From: Aplysia californica
Lineage: Eukaryota; Mollusca; Gastropoda; Aplysiida; Aplysiidae
DNA: 64,000 nucleotides
Direction of reading: 5' to 3'
Assembly (NCBI RefSeq): GCF_000002075.1
Contig: NW_004797330.1
Coordinates: 745,456-809,455, forward strand
Below the pieces are notes generated by a model that worked only from the letters and a program-made list of their open reading frames with translations, made no database searches and had not been told where the DNA came from. Shown here one piece after another: positions 22,460-39,594 of this stretch; positions within the stretch are counted from its first letter, which is position 1; each line of letters opens with the position of its first letter. Both the position numbers and the translations under genes were made by a program.

Positions 22460-25400
22460 TGGAAGATGTATGGCGTGGGTTTTACTCACATGACCGCTAC
22501 GGTAACCATGAAGACTACCGTGGGTTACCCTGAAACATCCTGCTAACGGGGCTCTGGTGAAACCACGACAGGCCTAGCCAGCCGTGGCGGATTATTTATT
22601 GCTAAAGAAAATCATAGGAGAAAGTAACTGACGGACCAAAACGGAAAACGACCAGGAAACCGAAAAGGACGACGAGAAAGAACGAGCACTTGGAATGTAT
22701 GTGGAATCAAAGACAAAGAGCCAGAAGTTGTTGACTTCAAAAAGAGATGGAGAATGCCGGTGGGCGGTGATGGGAACTTCAGACTGCAGACGGAAAGGAA
22801 CTGGAATCAAACAGATCCATGGGGACTACGTCCTGATTTGGAGTTGCAGGGATGGGACAACTGGGGCAACACATGGTGTAGGTTTTATTCGACACCCGGG
22901 TACAGCAAAGAATGAGTTGAGAACAGAATTTATCTCGGAGAGGATCTTCAAAGCCCGAGTAAGGGGAGAACAAAAGATCTCAAACTTCATCCAAGCTCAT
23001 GCACCTTGCAATGACTCCTACATCGAAGAATAAAAATAAGAATTCTTTGAGAAGATGGCAGACACCATAAGCACAGTCCCAGACAAGGAAGAACTTATTG
23101 TCATGGGAGATTTCAAAGGAAGAGTGGGCAAGAGAAGAACACCTAGGGACCAGTACCTTGGCCCAAACAGTGACATTAACACAGAGTGCAACTACAACGG
23201 GGAACAGCTATTAGCACTGTGTGCAGAACACGGACTGAGGATCACAAACACCTCTTACCAACACTGACCCTGCCAGAAACAAACTTGGTACATATGGAAC
23301 GATCTGAATGTATCATCACAGATAGATTTCATCTTGACACGAATAGAAGAAAGGGGAAGAGTTACGGACGCGAGAACCATCCCTGATGCAGCCCTGGACA
23401 CTGACCACCTTCCAGTTATCTTATTAACAAAGTAGCGGAGTGAAAGAACGAGGAAGAGGAAAGAAACAGACGGACAGATCAACTTAAGAAAACTCCAGAA
23501 GGGAGAAGTACAACAGGAAATGGAAACAAAAGTCACACAGAATCTGAAAGAAGTAGACAGCTCAGAAATGACAGCAGAAGAGACATGGTCAGTGTTTAAG
23601 ACCACGCCGACAGAGACACGCCGTAAAGCCTGCGGTACAAATACACCGGAAGAGGGCAGGTAAAGCAGACAGCTTGGTGGACAGACAGAGTAAAGGAGGC
23701 CATCAAAGAAAAGAAGGAGTTGTACAAGGCGTGGGTAAAATCAAAGCTCGATGAGGACTACGTGAAATACAGACTAGAAAGAAGTCATAGCTAGAGGATA
23801 GTCAGAAGTTCCAAGGAACAGTCATGGAAGGAATTTGTCGAAATATTAAGTGAACTGTGCAAACACTCTCCACGACAATTCTACAAAAGTGTCAAAGCAA
23901 AGAGTCTACGAGACGAACGATACAATCCAACAACAGTAGTCAATGACAAAAGATGGGAACCCACTCAGTGAAGAAGACAGCATCAAAAACAGATGGCAGG
24001 AGTATTTCAGTAGGGAACTCCTTAACTCAAACAGCCAAGGAAACACACAGAGCCAATTTCAAACACGATACACAGAAAAAGAAGAACCAAGCATCTTAAA
24101 TAAAACCAGAAGTACAGAAGAAGGCACTGAAGAATAGCCCAAGAAACAAAGCAGCAGACATTGATTGATGGCTTTACAACTGAAGCCATCCTGGCATGTG
24201 GAGAAACAGCAATCACCTGGCTTACCACAATATTCCAAAAAGCATGGAGGGAGAGGAAAGTCACAGAAGACTGGCAGCGTGCAGTTGTGATACCTATCTG
24301 GAAGAAGAACGGCAGCAAGAAAGACTGCAACACCCACCGAAGAATTTCCTTTCTGAGCTACACAGGCAAGATGTACGCAAAGATCTTGGAAAGGCGTAAG
24401 GTGGAACCATTACTGTCCTGAGTGAGGCGCAGATGGGCTTCAGAAAATGGAGAGGGTGCACAGACGCTATCTTCGCTCTTAGACAACTGAGTGAAAGGAC
24501 AAATGCATACAACAAAGAACTAAATCTTGTGTTTGTAGACCAGGGAAAAAGCGTTTGATAGAGTAGATAGAAACAAACTGTGGCAAACTTGAAGAGTACA
24601 GCATTAGGGGACAACTGTTGAACAACATCAGAGCCATCTATACCTACAGTATGAGCACAGTCCGCACCCAAAACTGACTCACTGACTGGTTCGACGTGTC
24701 ATCTGAAGTGAGACAAGGCTGTGTGTTATCTCTGCTACTATTTATAATATACATGGACCAAATTACTAAAGAAGCAAACCCCAACCCGATAGACCTGAGT
24801 GAGATGCTGTTTGCGAACGATCAAAGCTTGGCATATTAAGAGCAAGATCCGAAGAGTAACTTCAAGAGCTCACAGACAGGCTGAATGCACAATGTGAAAA
24901 ACTCAACAATATGAAGATAAGTTAAAGCAAAACGGAGACGATGAAAATGAGCAGAACACCTGGCAACCTTAATACATGAATCACTATCGACGAAAATCCG
25001 CTGAAACAAGTCAGCGAGTTAAAGTATCTTAAGTAGCATCTTTTCGGAAGACAGGCGTCTCAACAGAGAAATTGAGACTAGAGTACAAAAGGCTAACAGT
25101 GTCAGCTACCAGCTTGCCCCACTCCTCAAACATCCTAACATCCCCATTGAGACCAAAGCCAAGCTCATTAACTCTATCTCCATCCCCAACTTGACCTACC
25201 AATGCCATACATGGACCCTGACCAAAAGTCTGGAACGTAAGTACGAGATGAGATGTTTAAGGAGAGCCGTCAACAAAACCAGACGGGACATGGTCAGAAA
25301 CAACAAGATCAGAGAAATGGTGGGAACAACACCTGTCCTCCACTACATGCCACATGATTCGAAGGCAAACAATCAGGTGGTTTGGACATCTCACACGTAT

Positions 25401-25625
25401 TGCACCTAACCAGCTTGCCAGTAAAGCCTACTACAGGAAAGTACATGTATCAGGGTACACGGCTAGAGGAAGACCAAGACAGACCTGGATCCCGGGTGTG
25501 GGGGGTACCCTGAGAACATACAATATCCCACCTAGCCAGGCCATCAAACTTACTAGACACAAGAAGCTCTCTCTCCCCTCGACGCCCTAGGGGTACAAGA
25601 GGACGGATAAAGTAAAATAAAGTAA
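22460..25625 (+). mobile_element. RTE-like LINE, long but degenerate
   Basis: Parts in order: an APE-type endonuclease with KGTGIKQIHGDYVLIWS and ATHGVGFIRHPGTAK (22790-22910), then ELIVMGDFKGRVGK (about 23085; the usual GDFNA Asn is changed). Next come thumb/linker sequence and reverse transcriptase with WQRAVVIPIWKKNGSKKDC (24270-24330), MGFRKWRGCTDAIFALRQL (24430-24490) and VRQGCVLS (about 24710). The catalytic FADD-like motif has decayed to FANDQS (about 24810). The C-terminus has YQCHTWTLTKSLERK and IRWFGHLTRI (25195-25390). The 3' end is an AAAGTAAAATAAAGTAA-type tail near 25610. At least eight frame changes or stops separate these pieces, so it is dead. The 5' limit is approximate. Confidence 0.85.
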
Positions 25626-25644
25626 TTACATGTACATGTAAGTA

Positions 25645-27025
25645 CGAGGGCTGTCCCACGGAAAACCGGAAAAGCTCCATAAAAGCAACAATATTTGTAC
25701 TACACTATTATTTATTATAATAAAAATGTAACACATCATACATCAACATGTGCTTTATTTCGCAATGTAATCGCTATCCCGCTGGACGCATTTTCCCCAT
25801 CGCTGGATCAGGGAGAAGATACCCTCCCAGAAGAATTTCTCGTCAAGGGATTTCAGTCAATCTTTCACGTCTTCCCCAAGGTCTTCGTCGTGGGTGAATC
25901 GATGTCCAGAAATATGGCGTTTCATTGGTCCAAAAGTGTGATAATCTGACGGGGCCAAGTTAGGACTGTGATGGGGGTGTGGCAGAACTTCCCAGCCGAA
26001 CCTTTGGATCCAGTCTTTCGTAGCGTTTGTGGTGTGTGGCATAAATTGCGTTGTCATGCTGCAAAATGAACCCTCTGGACCACCGGCCTGGTTTTTTTCG
26101 GCGCACAACCCCTCTTAACTTATCAAAAGTCTTGTAGTATCTGTTAACTTTAACAGTTTGTCCTGGTTCCAGAATGTCAAGAAGCAGAACACCCTTACCA
26201 TCCCAGAAAACCGTGGAGTCTTCACCGATGGCTGAACTTTATAAACTTTTTCGAGGGAGGTGAAGACGTGTGCTTCCAAACCGTTGAATCCCCCTTCGTC
26301 TCAGGGGTCATGTGGCGTATCCAAGTCTCATCACTTGTAATAATGCTTCTCAGGAATGCTTCATCGTATTGTTGGAGGTCTCCAGATGCGTTCACGACTC
26401 CCGTGACAGCTTGGCGACAGCGATTCAACAAGGTCTGAAACACTTCAACACGTTGCGTCTTGTGGTCAGCTGTCAGCTCTTTTGGGCCCATCTAGCACAG
26501 ACTTTTCGATAGAGCAGCTCATCAAACACTATCCTATAGACTGTCGACTTTGAAATTTTTAGCGACTCGAAAATTTCGAGAATTTTTAGGCTCCTGTCAG
26601 TTTGAATGAATTCGTTAACGCGACTCTTGTTGTCCTCAGTCTTGGCATAAAAACAAGGTACTGGGTGAACTTTGTCATTAACATCCGTATGCCCGGCTTT
26701 GAACTTACTACACCACTCATATACCTGTGACTTTGTCATTACTTTCTCCCCTTAAACTTAAACTGAACTTTATTTCAGTGTGTATTTCTATAGGTTTGAG
26801 ACCTTTTGCGGTCAGAAACCAAATGACAGACCCCACTTCTACCCTTGACCAATTTTCCAAGGGGGTAGCCATCTTTGGAGAACTGCAGTGTTCATTTGGT
26901 TTGTGCGATGCTCAATGGGGAAATTCCTACATGGTTGTTTTACAAGTGTGCGTTTACAAAATGTGAAAATATTGAATAGTTTTCAAATTACAGCCAAATT
27001 CCGGTTTTCCGTGGGACAGCCCTCG
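25645..27025 (-). mobile_element. mariner transposon, full length, inactive
   Basis: Ends CGAGGGCTGTCCCACGGAAA and its complement are near-perfect inverted repeats of about 26 bp, with TA at 25643-25644 and 27026-27027. The minus strand encodes a mariner transposase in pieces: the HTH region with VYEWCSKFKAG and KISKSTVYRIV (26739-26473), then KVCARWAQK, IITSDETWIRHMTPETK (26360-26310, first catalytic Asp) and WIQRFGWEVLPHP...LAPSDYHTF (26015-25920, third Asp). The second Asp (QHDNA) lies in another frame from what follows, so there is a frameshift near 26045, and the three open segments do not join. Length (1381 bp) is typical for the family. Confidence 0.9.
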
Positions 27026-27310
27026 TACATGTAATGAATCACAGCTATCGATATGCCCATTGTTTATTAAATTATTACCCATGCTGATTACAAGAAAAGA
27101 CAAAGTGAACTAACTGCGGATTTTGCAAAAGGAATTGTTTAGGTTTCACTTCCTTTGCAACACCGAGGTTATTTTAAAAGGTGAGACATCAGAATCCAAG
27201 GTATCACGTATCACCAAAAGAACTATAGGCCTAGCCTATCGGATTTGAATTGGGTCGACAAGTCATGACATGACAAAGAGAAGGTGAACGGTGGCTTGAC
27301 ATTCTAAAGA
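27026..27310. other. Intergenic, nothing recognised
   Basis: Short AT-rich stretch between the mariner end and the HINT1-proximal microsatellite. Confidence 0.4.
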
Positions 27311-27311
27311 C

Positions 27312-27312
<1 letters not shown>

Positions 27313-27380
<68 letters not shown>

Positions 27381-27391
27381 TTATGCATGTG

Positions 27392-27470
<79 letters not shown>

Positions 27471-27506
27471 GAGAGAGAGAGAGAGAGGGGGGGGGGGGGG
27501 GGGAGA
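27313..27506. repeat. Compound (GT)n(GA)n(GACA)n(G)n microsatellite
   Basis: About 60 bp of GT is followed by a short spacer, about 50 bp of GA, six GACA units, more GA and a G19 run. It ends about 145 bp upstream of the HINT1 start codon. All registers are open, producing long spurious reading frames. Confidence 0.95.
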
Positions 27507-27649
27507 GACTGGGGGAAAAGCAAGGAGTTTACAGTTTACAACAAGTTGTTAGCTCCTTGGGGAAAAGAAACGTGTTTGAGGGGAGAGCACTCTCGCAGAA
27601 CAATGTAATGATTTTGTACACTCGGCACTTATCCCCCATATTTAGAATC

Positions 27650-32352
<4,703 letters not shown>

Positions 32353-33106
32353 GCTCACGGAGGCTTTCCATGTTCCTTTTGTTCTATAACGAGATGAATA
32401 TTATTTCAGAAACTGTATTATTCCAGGCCTGTTTCCATGTAATTTTTTTTAAAGTTTGGCTCAGATTACCTTTTTTGAAAAAGAATTTTATTTGCATTAC
32501 TTTTTATTTCTTTGGAAGAGGAATGTTTTCCGTCATGACTGGTAGTGGTTACATGGTTTTAATTTTAAACAAACTTTATTTGTTGAAAATTGGATTCATG
32601 CCAATATTATTGCTGATTGATGTAATTCACCCCTTTTGCTACCTAAAAAAAGGTAGGTCATTTAGTCAAGCCAGTAAATAAGAAGCATTTTTGCCAAACT
32701 GGCTGGAAAAGTTTACCTGACATGGTATTTGGTTTAAGATTATCATCCCTAGCTACGAAGTATAGAATGCATGGTGTTGGTTTCCAATGTTGTTTGTGTG
32801 ATTTCCCTTTATCCTGTGAGTTGTTCAGCCATAATCACCACTGTCTTCACGCCTTTTCATTTAAGCTAATTTTTTTTTCCTTTATTTTAGAAGAGGATTT
32901 TTTTGCTCAATATTGAGACTCACTTTTTTTTCTTTACTCGCTTTACACCAGTTGGGAATCAGATATTTTTCAGCCATAAATGTCCGTTGAGGCAGGTTTT
33001 TAACTAAAGCTTTTTCTCACTCAGTAGATGCTTGATAACTTTAGTTGTTCTGTTCTCTAAAGACACTGAGGTGTTAATGACTGGGTGAAAGATTCATGCC
33101 ATTAAA
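32353..33106 (+). terminator. HINT1: HINT1 3' UTR with candidate ATTAAA signal
   Basis: T-rich sequence runs from the stop codon to ATTAAA at 33101-33106, followed by a GT-rich stretch. No nearer AATAAA was found, so the assignment is tentative. Confidence 0.4.
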
Positions 33107-33566
33107 CTTGTTTGTCCTCAGCTCTTACAGCTTATGTGTTTCATTTGTTTTCTTTTGGGTTTTTAGTCAGGTTTCTGTTGTCACAAAATGTGATTTAAAG
33201 AAAGTGGTCTGACCTGAGGTATTTTAATATCGATACTGATAATTTATAATATTAGTCTATACTCAACAAGACGGTTTAAAAATGACAAATGCTGCTTTGC
33301 ATCAAGATCTTTTCAGATCTTTTATTTTTAAATTAAATTTTAAATCCTAGTGTATTTGGAACATGTATATGTCTGCATAAGTAACCAAGCAGCACACCAA
33401 AATGGAGGAAAAATTACTTGTAAAATCACTGTTGCCCTCTTTAGTTTTTGTACCAGTTTAACGGCTCTTCCAACACAAATAGGTCATATAAATTTATGTG
33501 TGTAAGATTGGTTCTCAGAGTAACAAAGGGGGCTCTTGTGGCCTAGAGTTTAAGGTGTTCGCCTTT

Positions 33567-33935
33567 CATTAATAATAATAATAAATAAATAAATAGAATT
33601 TGTATAGTGCAGTCTCCACTCGAAAGCAAGCTCTATGCGCTTTACACTATATTATTACCCCAGCAGACCATAGAACTCTCAGAAACATTCTCAGCTTTCC
33701 GGGAAGCATGCAGTGCAAGCAGCTGGTTAAGCCCTCAAACACTAACAAACTGACAGGATCTTTCACTGTTTATAGCTGGGTACCCATTCCCGCCTGGGTG
33801 AAGAAGCGAAAATTCGTGTAAAGTGTCTTTCCCAAGGATACAACCTCGGGCCCGCAGCTCGAACCCCCAAACCCACAACCTCATGATTACGAGTCCGGTA
33901 GCCTTACCACTAGACCACCAGGTTGGAGTCCAGGT
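33567..33935 (-). mobile_element. tRNA-derived SINE
   Basis: On the minus strand a tRNA-like head carries a perfect A box TGGTCTAGTGG (33917-33907) and a near-consensus B box GTTCGAGCT (33864-33856). A body with a 'tatagtgcag'/'gctctatgcgcttta' block follows, and the 3' tail is an ATT/AAAT microsatellite (33597-33567). Another tail fragment of the family is at 18970-19075. Confidence 0.75.
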
Positions 33936-33989
33936 AGTGACAGGAAACTTTTATTCTCTAAAAATTGTCTCCTTTCACCTCCTTTCCTG

Positions 33990-34311
33990 CTCTCTAGCAA
34001 TGTTCTGTCATCTGTTTTCGTCTCCACTTTCTGCCCCACCCCTTCACTTCCTTTGCATCCTCCTGACTCGTTTCTGCAGCCTTTCTACTGCTACTCCTCC
34101 TTATCTCCTTCTTACTGCTGTCTTTCAGCCACACCCCTGATCTCATGGTAGGAAAGATCTACATAGGGTAGCTTTCTCGGACAAGGGCGAAAAATCTCAG
34201 AGGTCCCATGTGCAAATTGTGCTCGTTGAAGATCCCTTGGTGGTCCAAAATTGATAAGAGTAGGTTTCGGCCGCCACCTGGGCAAATTCAAAATTTCCTG
34301 CCAACTGAAAA
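33990..34311. repeat. Dispersed repeat, copy 2 (inverted relative to 38263-38510)
   Basis: The right edge 'cctgccaactgaaaatgt' is the complement of 'acattttcagttggtagg' at 38263. The two copies flank the 3.7 kb TIR element in opposite orientation. Confidence 0.6.
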
Positions 34312-34320
34312 TGTTTAATA

Positions 34321-37300
34321 TATCGTCAGCCTTGTGATAAAACCGGCTAACCCCAGCGAGGTAAATTTTACAGGAGAAGGAAAAAACTGTTTTATTTCAA
34401 AACAAAGGCGTCTAACGATAAATCAATGCTTTAAACACCTATAAAAACACTTAACCGAAAATCTATAGAATTTTTTTCCTTTAAAAATTGCTTTTAATGA
34501 AACTGTGTGGGTTAGACGGTTATGTCTCTCAAATTTTCCTGGATAAAACCGACCAACCCTCAATTTTGTGGGTTGACCGGTTTTATCAGGAAGCCACTGC
34601 TGGCCTTGAATTTGGTTGAGTGCAGCCAAGCCACACTTGACGGTAACGTATTTGATCACTTGCTTCAATCGTCAAGATCTTTTGTATAAGAAGAAGAAGG
34701 AGGAGGAGGAGGAGGAGAAAAAAGAAGGAGGAGGAGGAGAAAAAAGGAGGAGGAGGAAGAAGAAGAAGGAAGAGGAGGAGGACTATATTATTGCTACCAA
34801 CATACTGTCAGCTGCTGCCATTTCAGTGCTGCGGAGTCAATTCGGGCAAAAACAGCAGTCACAAAGTTTAACCTTTAATAGAAGTAGAAGAAGCAGAACA
34901 CAGCAATGGGTATATTAATTACATTTAAAGTAGAAGAATAGGAGGTTGCAAGGGTAAGGGAGAACAGCTACAGCAACAACTACAAAAACAACAATTACTA
35001 CAACAACAAAAACAACAGTAGTAGCAGCAGCAGCAGTAGACCTTTAGAATTTATGACCGTGTCCGACACCGTACTATTGGCACTGGGTGGCCATTCAAAG
35101 GCCTGGAAAAAAGTAATACTAAGAAAGAAATGAAAGCAGAAAGCCACACAAAAGCTCTGCTACCTCAGCAATGGTTTGGGAGAAGTTGGTTACATAATGA
35201 TATATCATTATTATACTAAAAGACTTTGTGAGTACCAAAGAATGCGCCAGCTTTCTCTAAGTGCGTGGCTTGACAACTACTACTTTATTGAGTTTTCCCG
35301 ACGACAGAAGAGCATGTCTTTCTCACTCTGTGTCCTATGGCTACAACAAGGCAATACGACAAAAGTTACCATTGTTTTGAAAGACTCTACTATAATCGAA
35401 TTTGGCTTGATCGCTTTCAAAACTTCTTAATGAGGCAACATTTCATGGTAATTGTGGTAGCATCGTGGTACGACGGCCTTCAACTCAAGTAGATGTTTAT
35501 ACTGGTTGGCAGTTATCTTCAATCTGTCTTTGCAGAGAGGTCCAGCAGTAACCGTCGTACACATGGTGTTCAGCTTTCTTGGTCCCTGCAGCGCCTGCCA
35601 TCCATCATCAAAGTTCAGCTTGTACTGTATTTTAAAGACTGGAGTGTACTTTGATGCCTGCAAGCCAGTGACAGTAGGATCGCCTGCTTTTCTCCCTGTG
35701 CGAAATCTTTGAAAAAGCTGTGGTCCAGGTACATAACTTCATAGGGCCTGGGGATGCGTCTGGCTTTGAGCATGATGTTCATGTAGTCCATTGGGATGTA
35801 CATCAGTGCGTTTTTTAGCGATCGCTCAATAGTGCCATGGACTGAATCCACTTCCATTTGGGTATGGCCCTTGGGAAGAATTTCTGCTCAACTGTGATGT
35901 CAAGCTCTTTGGTCAGCGAGGCCATTGCACTCACCAGGGTGGCTTTCTGTTTTAGTAGTTGCGCCAATCACTGCAGATGATGAAGTGGTTGAAGTCAGTC
36001 ACTTGCAATATCAGTTAGTGAGTCAGACGTGATGAAAACTGTTGAAGCCCAGACCAACTTCACTTTCATACCAGACATATCATCTGGCGTCTCTGGTGGC
36101 AAGATCCTAAGTCGTAACACTGTGTACAGCCAATTTTGTTTATATAATGTGGAAGTCTTTAGTGATGATGCCAGAAGGACGCACTGGATCTCCATACAAA
36201 GGACACACACAGCCTCCCTGTCCTTCTCCTTCTCTGGTCTAGCGGCAGCTTTCCTCATATTCATATTTGAGCTGTGTGTTCTGTTTCTGTGAGGTTTCCA
36301 GATTTGAATTTTGTACAAATGTCGCACTGGTCTTTCTTGGTTGAAAGTAAACCCAAATTGTTTTTCTTGAACTTTTGGCAGAACACTTGATAGCTCAATG
36401 TGGCTTTCACCCTCTCTGCAAAGCTCTCCATGTATACTTGATGCAGATCTGACGTGTTCTGGATTGTCATCTGTAGACAGGAGGATATCTTCGAAAGTTT
36501 GTCAAAAAATTCCTCTTTATGGAACAACTTGTCATCCTTGGCTCTCTCATCGTGGGCGTGATGTGTTCTAGGTGGGTGGACCTCTTTTTTCGGAGAAGAC
36601 ACTTTAAATAAACCAGTGGGTCAGGCCTGTGGTGTTCTTGAAGATTGTTTTACAAACAGGTGTTCTTTGACCATTGACTCTTGTAAGTGGCTGTAATTTC
36701 TCCTTGGGTTTTCGCTTGCTGTGTAAGATCTCTTTTTGTCTATCATGTTTATCGTGTGATAAACGTAGGCTCTCTTTTTTTTCCAAAAGAGTGACCAGTG
36801 ATATCATTGCATTTTGTACCAACCAGTTTACAACTGCCAAGGACGTCAAGTTCACATCCTGCTCCCTTCGTGCCTTGACATGGGTAGAGGCATCCCCAGT
36901 TCTTTCAACCTCTTCCTTTTGTTACCCTTCCAATCTTTTTCATGCCGTGTCCTTTTCGCAGAGATCAAAGGTAACATAACTATTGTACAATCAACTGATG
37001 TGACATTAGCCTGGTCATGTTGATCACTTTCCACTGCGCTGAGGGTAAGAGGTGACGCAGCAAGAGTGGCATCATCTTATTGAATGTTATAGCGTTATGT
37101 AAACTAAGGTTTGATATAAAGATATAGCATTAGGTTATGACACTGAGAAAATAATCTACTCAAAACACAAACGAACTGAACTTTCAAAGAAAGTCGAACG
37201 ATGTTTCGGAAGGTAATGACTGCAATAAACACAGCAAATGAAAAAAAAAGAAAAAGCACTTTAAAAAACAACGATCGTTGGGGGCAGACAGTGTGCTGGA

Positions 37301-38062
37301 CAGGTCACACAATTTTTTTTTTGGGAGTGAGTTAGTAAAGGAGGAAATGCTATCTACTTCGTCCATTCAATTGTGAAGGAAAAATGATTAGGAGAAGAGA
37401 CAGTAGTCCGAATAGAGGAAAATGCCTTCACAATCGGTAAATTTCGAGTACAAAGACAAAGAAAAACACGTGGACAGAAAACATAGTTTCATATAAAGCA
37501 AAATCCATAAAGATGCATTTCAAATACCGGAATTGTCACGAGATAAACAGTTCTGTGGGAACAGTGGGGAGTTTTAGTCATTAATAACGTTATCAGCAGC
37601 ATTAAAACGAAGAAAAAGGAGGAAACAACCAGATCTATATAACTCCCCAGTGAAATCAACAAGAAATATTACACAAATATTCCTGTTTGGAGAGCTCCCA
37701 CGGTTATGTGAGCAAATTCTGGACTATTACAGGTCTGAATCTGATGTCAAACTAAGTCCAGAGAGGAGTCGAAGCCGGGGTTAGTCGGTAACGTAGCAAG
37801 TGGCCCCTCATTGTTAGCGCGATAAAAACAGCCAACCCTCATTCCGTCCCTCGCAGGTGGGATAGTCGGAATTATCGGGCTAAAATCCGATGGGTGCCGG
37901 GTTATACGGTTTTATTTCTAATGTTTTAAAGACATTTCTAGACAAAATTCAGATCTGTCTTTGAGTGAGCATATGAAATGGACAATTTACTATCGATAGG
38001 GCCAATAAAAAGTTTTTTTTATATTTTGTGGGTTAGACGGTTTTATCACCAGGCCGACGATA
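34321..38062 (-). mobile_element. 3.7 kb TIR transposon with decayed uncharacterised gene
   Basis: The ends are inverted repeats of about 33 bp (left TATCGTCAGCCTTGTGATAA, right the complement with two or three differences). The core motif GATAAAACCG-CTAACCC also repeats inside both ends (34543-34590, 37805-37915), as subterminal repeats. The minus strand between 36860 and 35610 encodes a degraded protein in successive frames: NGQRTPVCKTIFKNT, KKDQCDICTKFKSGNLTETE, a segment readable as NRKATLVSAMASL, and MEVDSVHGTIERSLKN. I recall this motif order from large families of uncharacterised invertebrate proteins. That it is the element's own transposase is inference. Confidence 0.6.
34687..34785. 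repeat. Polypurine GAA/GAG tract
   Basis: About 100 bases of almost pure purine on the + strand, inside the left part of the 3.7 kb TIR element. Confidence 0.9.
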
Positions 38063-38085
38063 TGTATCAGTATCAGTATATCCTG

Positions 38086-38249
38086 CGCACTCATAATATG
38101 ACCTTTAGCAGTTACGAGCGCCGGAAAACACTTACAAAACAAAAAGTAACATAAGAGGGAAAAAAGCATGAATGGGTTTGTTTTTTTCGGGTACGATAAG
38201 TGTTTTACGGCGCTCGCAACTGAATAAGGTCATACGTATGAGCGCGTGG
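38086..38249. mobile_element. Foldback MITE, about 50-bp arms
   Basis: The left arm (GCGCACTCATAATATGACCT, then GAGCGCCGGAAAACACTTA) pairs with the right arm (TAAGTGTTTTACGGCGCTCG, then GGTCATACGTATGAGCGC). The same arm occurs singly at 3099, 11038, 55695 and 56435. Confidence 0.7.
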
Positions 38250-38262
38250 GACACACCTAACA

Positions 38263-38510
38263 TTTTCAGTTGGTAGGAAATTTTTAATTTTGTCCGGGTG
38301 ACTTGCACACGGGCCCTCCGAGATTTTTCGCCCTTGTCCGAGAAGGCTAGGTGTAGATCTTTCCTACCAGAAGATCAGGGGTGTGGTTGAAAGACAGCAG
38401 TAAGAATGAGCCAAGGAGTAGCAGAAGAAGAAAGGCTGCAGAAAGAGTCATGAGTCCAGAGGAGGGGAGAAAGGAGGTGAGGGAGTGGGGACAGAAAGGA
38501 ATTGAGATGA
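38263..38510. repeat. Dispersed repeat, copy 3 (inverted)
   Basis: Its reverse complement aligns with 34311-33990 through 'ttcttactgctgtctttca', 'cacccctgatct' and 'ccttctcggacaagggcgaa'. Confidence 0.6.
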
Positions 38511-39594
38511 CTGCGTCCCTTCCTCCCCTTGTATAATAGGTTCATGCAGTGGCAGGGCGCCATTGGTGCAATTGGTGCAAGCGCTCCACCTAACCCTGGC
38601 CTTCAACCTACCCCCCCCCCCTTTTTTTCCTAAGTTTTCTAAACCAGTCAGCGGTCTAGATGTACATGATCCTTGCGATTCGTCACCCGCTTGCTGCGCC
38701 AGTGAAGAGACAGACAGCGAGGATGGTTTATGCTCGTCGCACTGCTTGCGGTAGTGTCTGCTGGGAGCAAGCAAAATCTGTGCACCAAAGTTATATTTGT
38801 ACTGTAGAGAAATCTAGGCATCGTTCTTCCGCACAAGAAGAAAGGTGCATGGAACTGTTCTTCGCAGCACCAATTTGGTGCAAGCTAAAAATTTGATCCA
38901 AGTTTCCGCGAGCCTATCTACTACACTAGATCTAGATCTAGTAGAGCCAACGGTAACTCAATGAAGAATGGGTATCGAAACTGTTGTTCCCCCTTTAGTA
39001 TGTAGCAAGTCCTGGTGCTGCACGAAGTAATTAAAAATCTTTAATCTTCTCAGATTGTGAGCATAGTGAGCCGTTAGTATTGTTTCACTTTATTGCAGAT
39101 TTTATGCGGTTTCATCTAACCCCCCCCCCCCCCCAAAAAAAAACCCCCCCCCCAAAAAAAAAAAAAAAAAACAAAAAAAAAAAAAACAAAAAAAAAAAAA
39201 AAAAAACAGTTGTAAATATCGATAGGTGTAGTTTACGGGATATCCTGCAGATTCTAATTGACTTTCTCTAGAAATCTTAATAGTAGCTGCTGAGCCTATT
39301 GCCCATTTGCTCACTTTCTTATTATGCACCACCTTGTCTGCAACCCACGCGACGCCACTGGGTTCATGTAAACGCACGCTCCGTATAAACACACGCTAAG
39401 GAGCCCTCCCGAGCACCGTGCGTTTAGGCGGAGACTACTGTACCACCAGAATAGGGCTCAAGACAGAATATAATAATATATAATTAATATATAGGCTGTC
39501 AAGCCCCGTTAATACTAATAATACAAACTTTTATATTGTTTTACCGCCTGCATTGGGACAGATAAGTTGGTGGTTGAGTGGGGCTGGCAGTATA
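38511..39594. other. Intergenic with homopolymer tract
   Basis: A C/A homopolymer mosaic occupies 39121-39206 and a short CTAGATCTAG palindrome lies near 38925. No gene is recognised. Confidence 0.5.
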
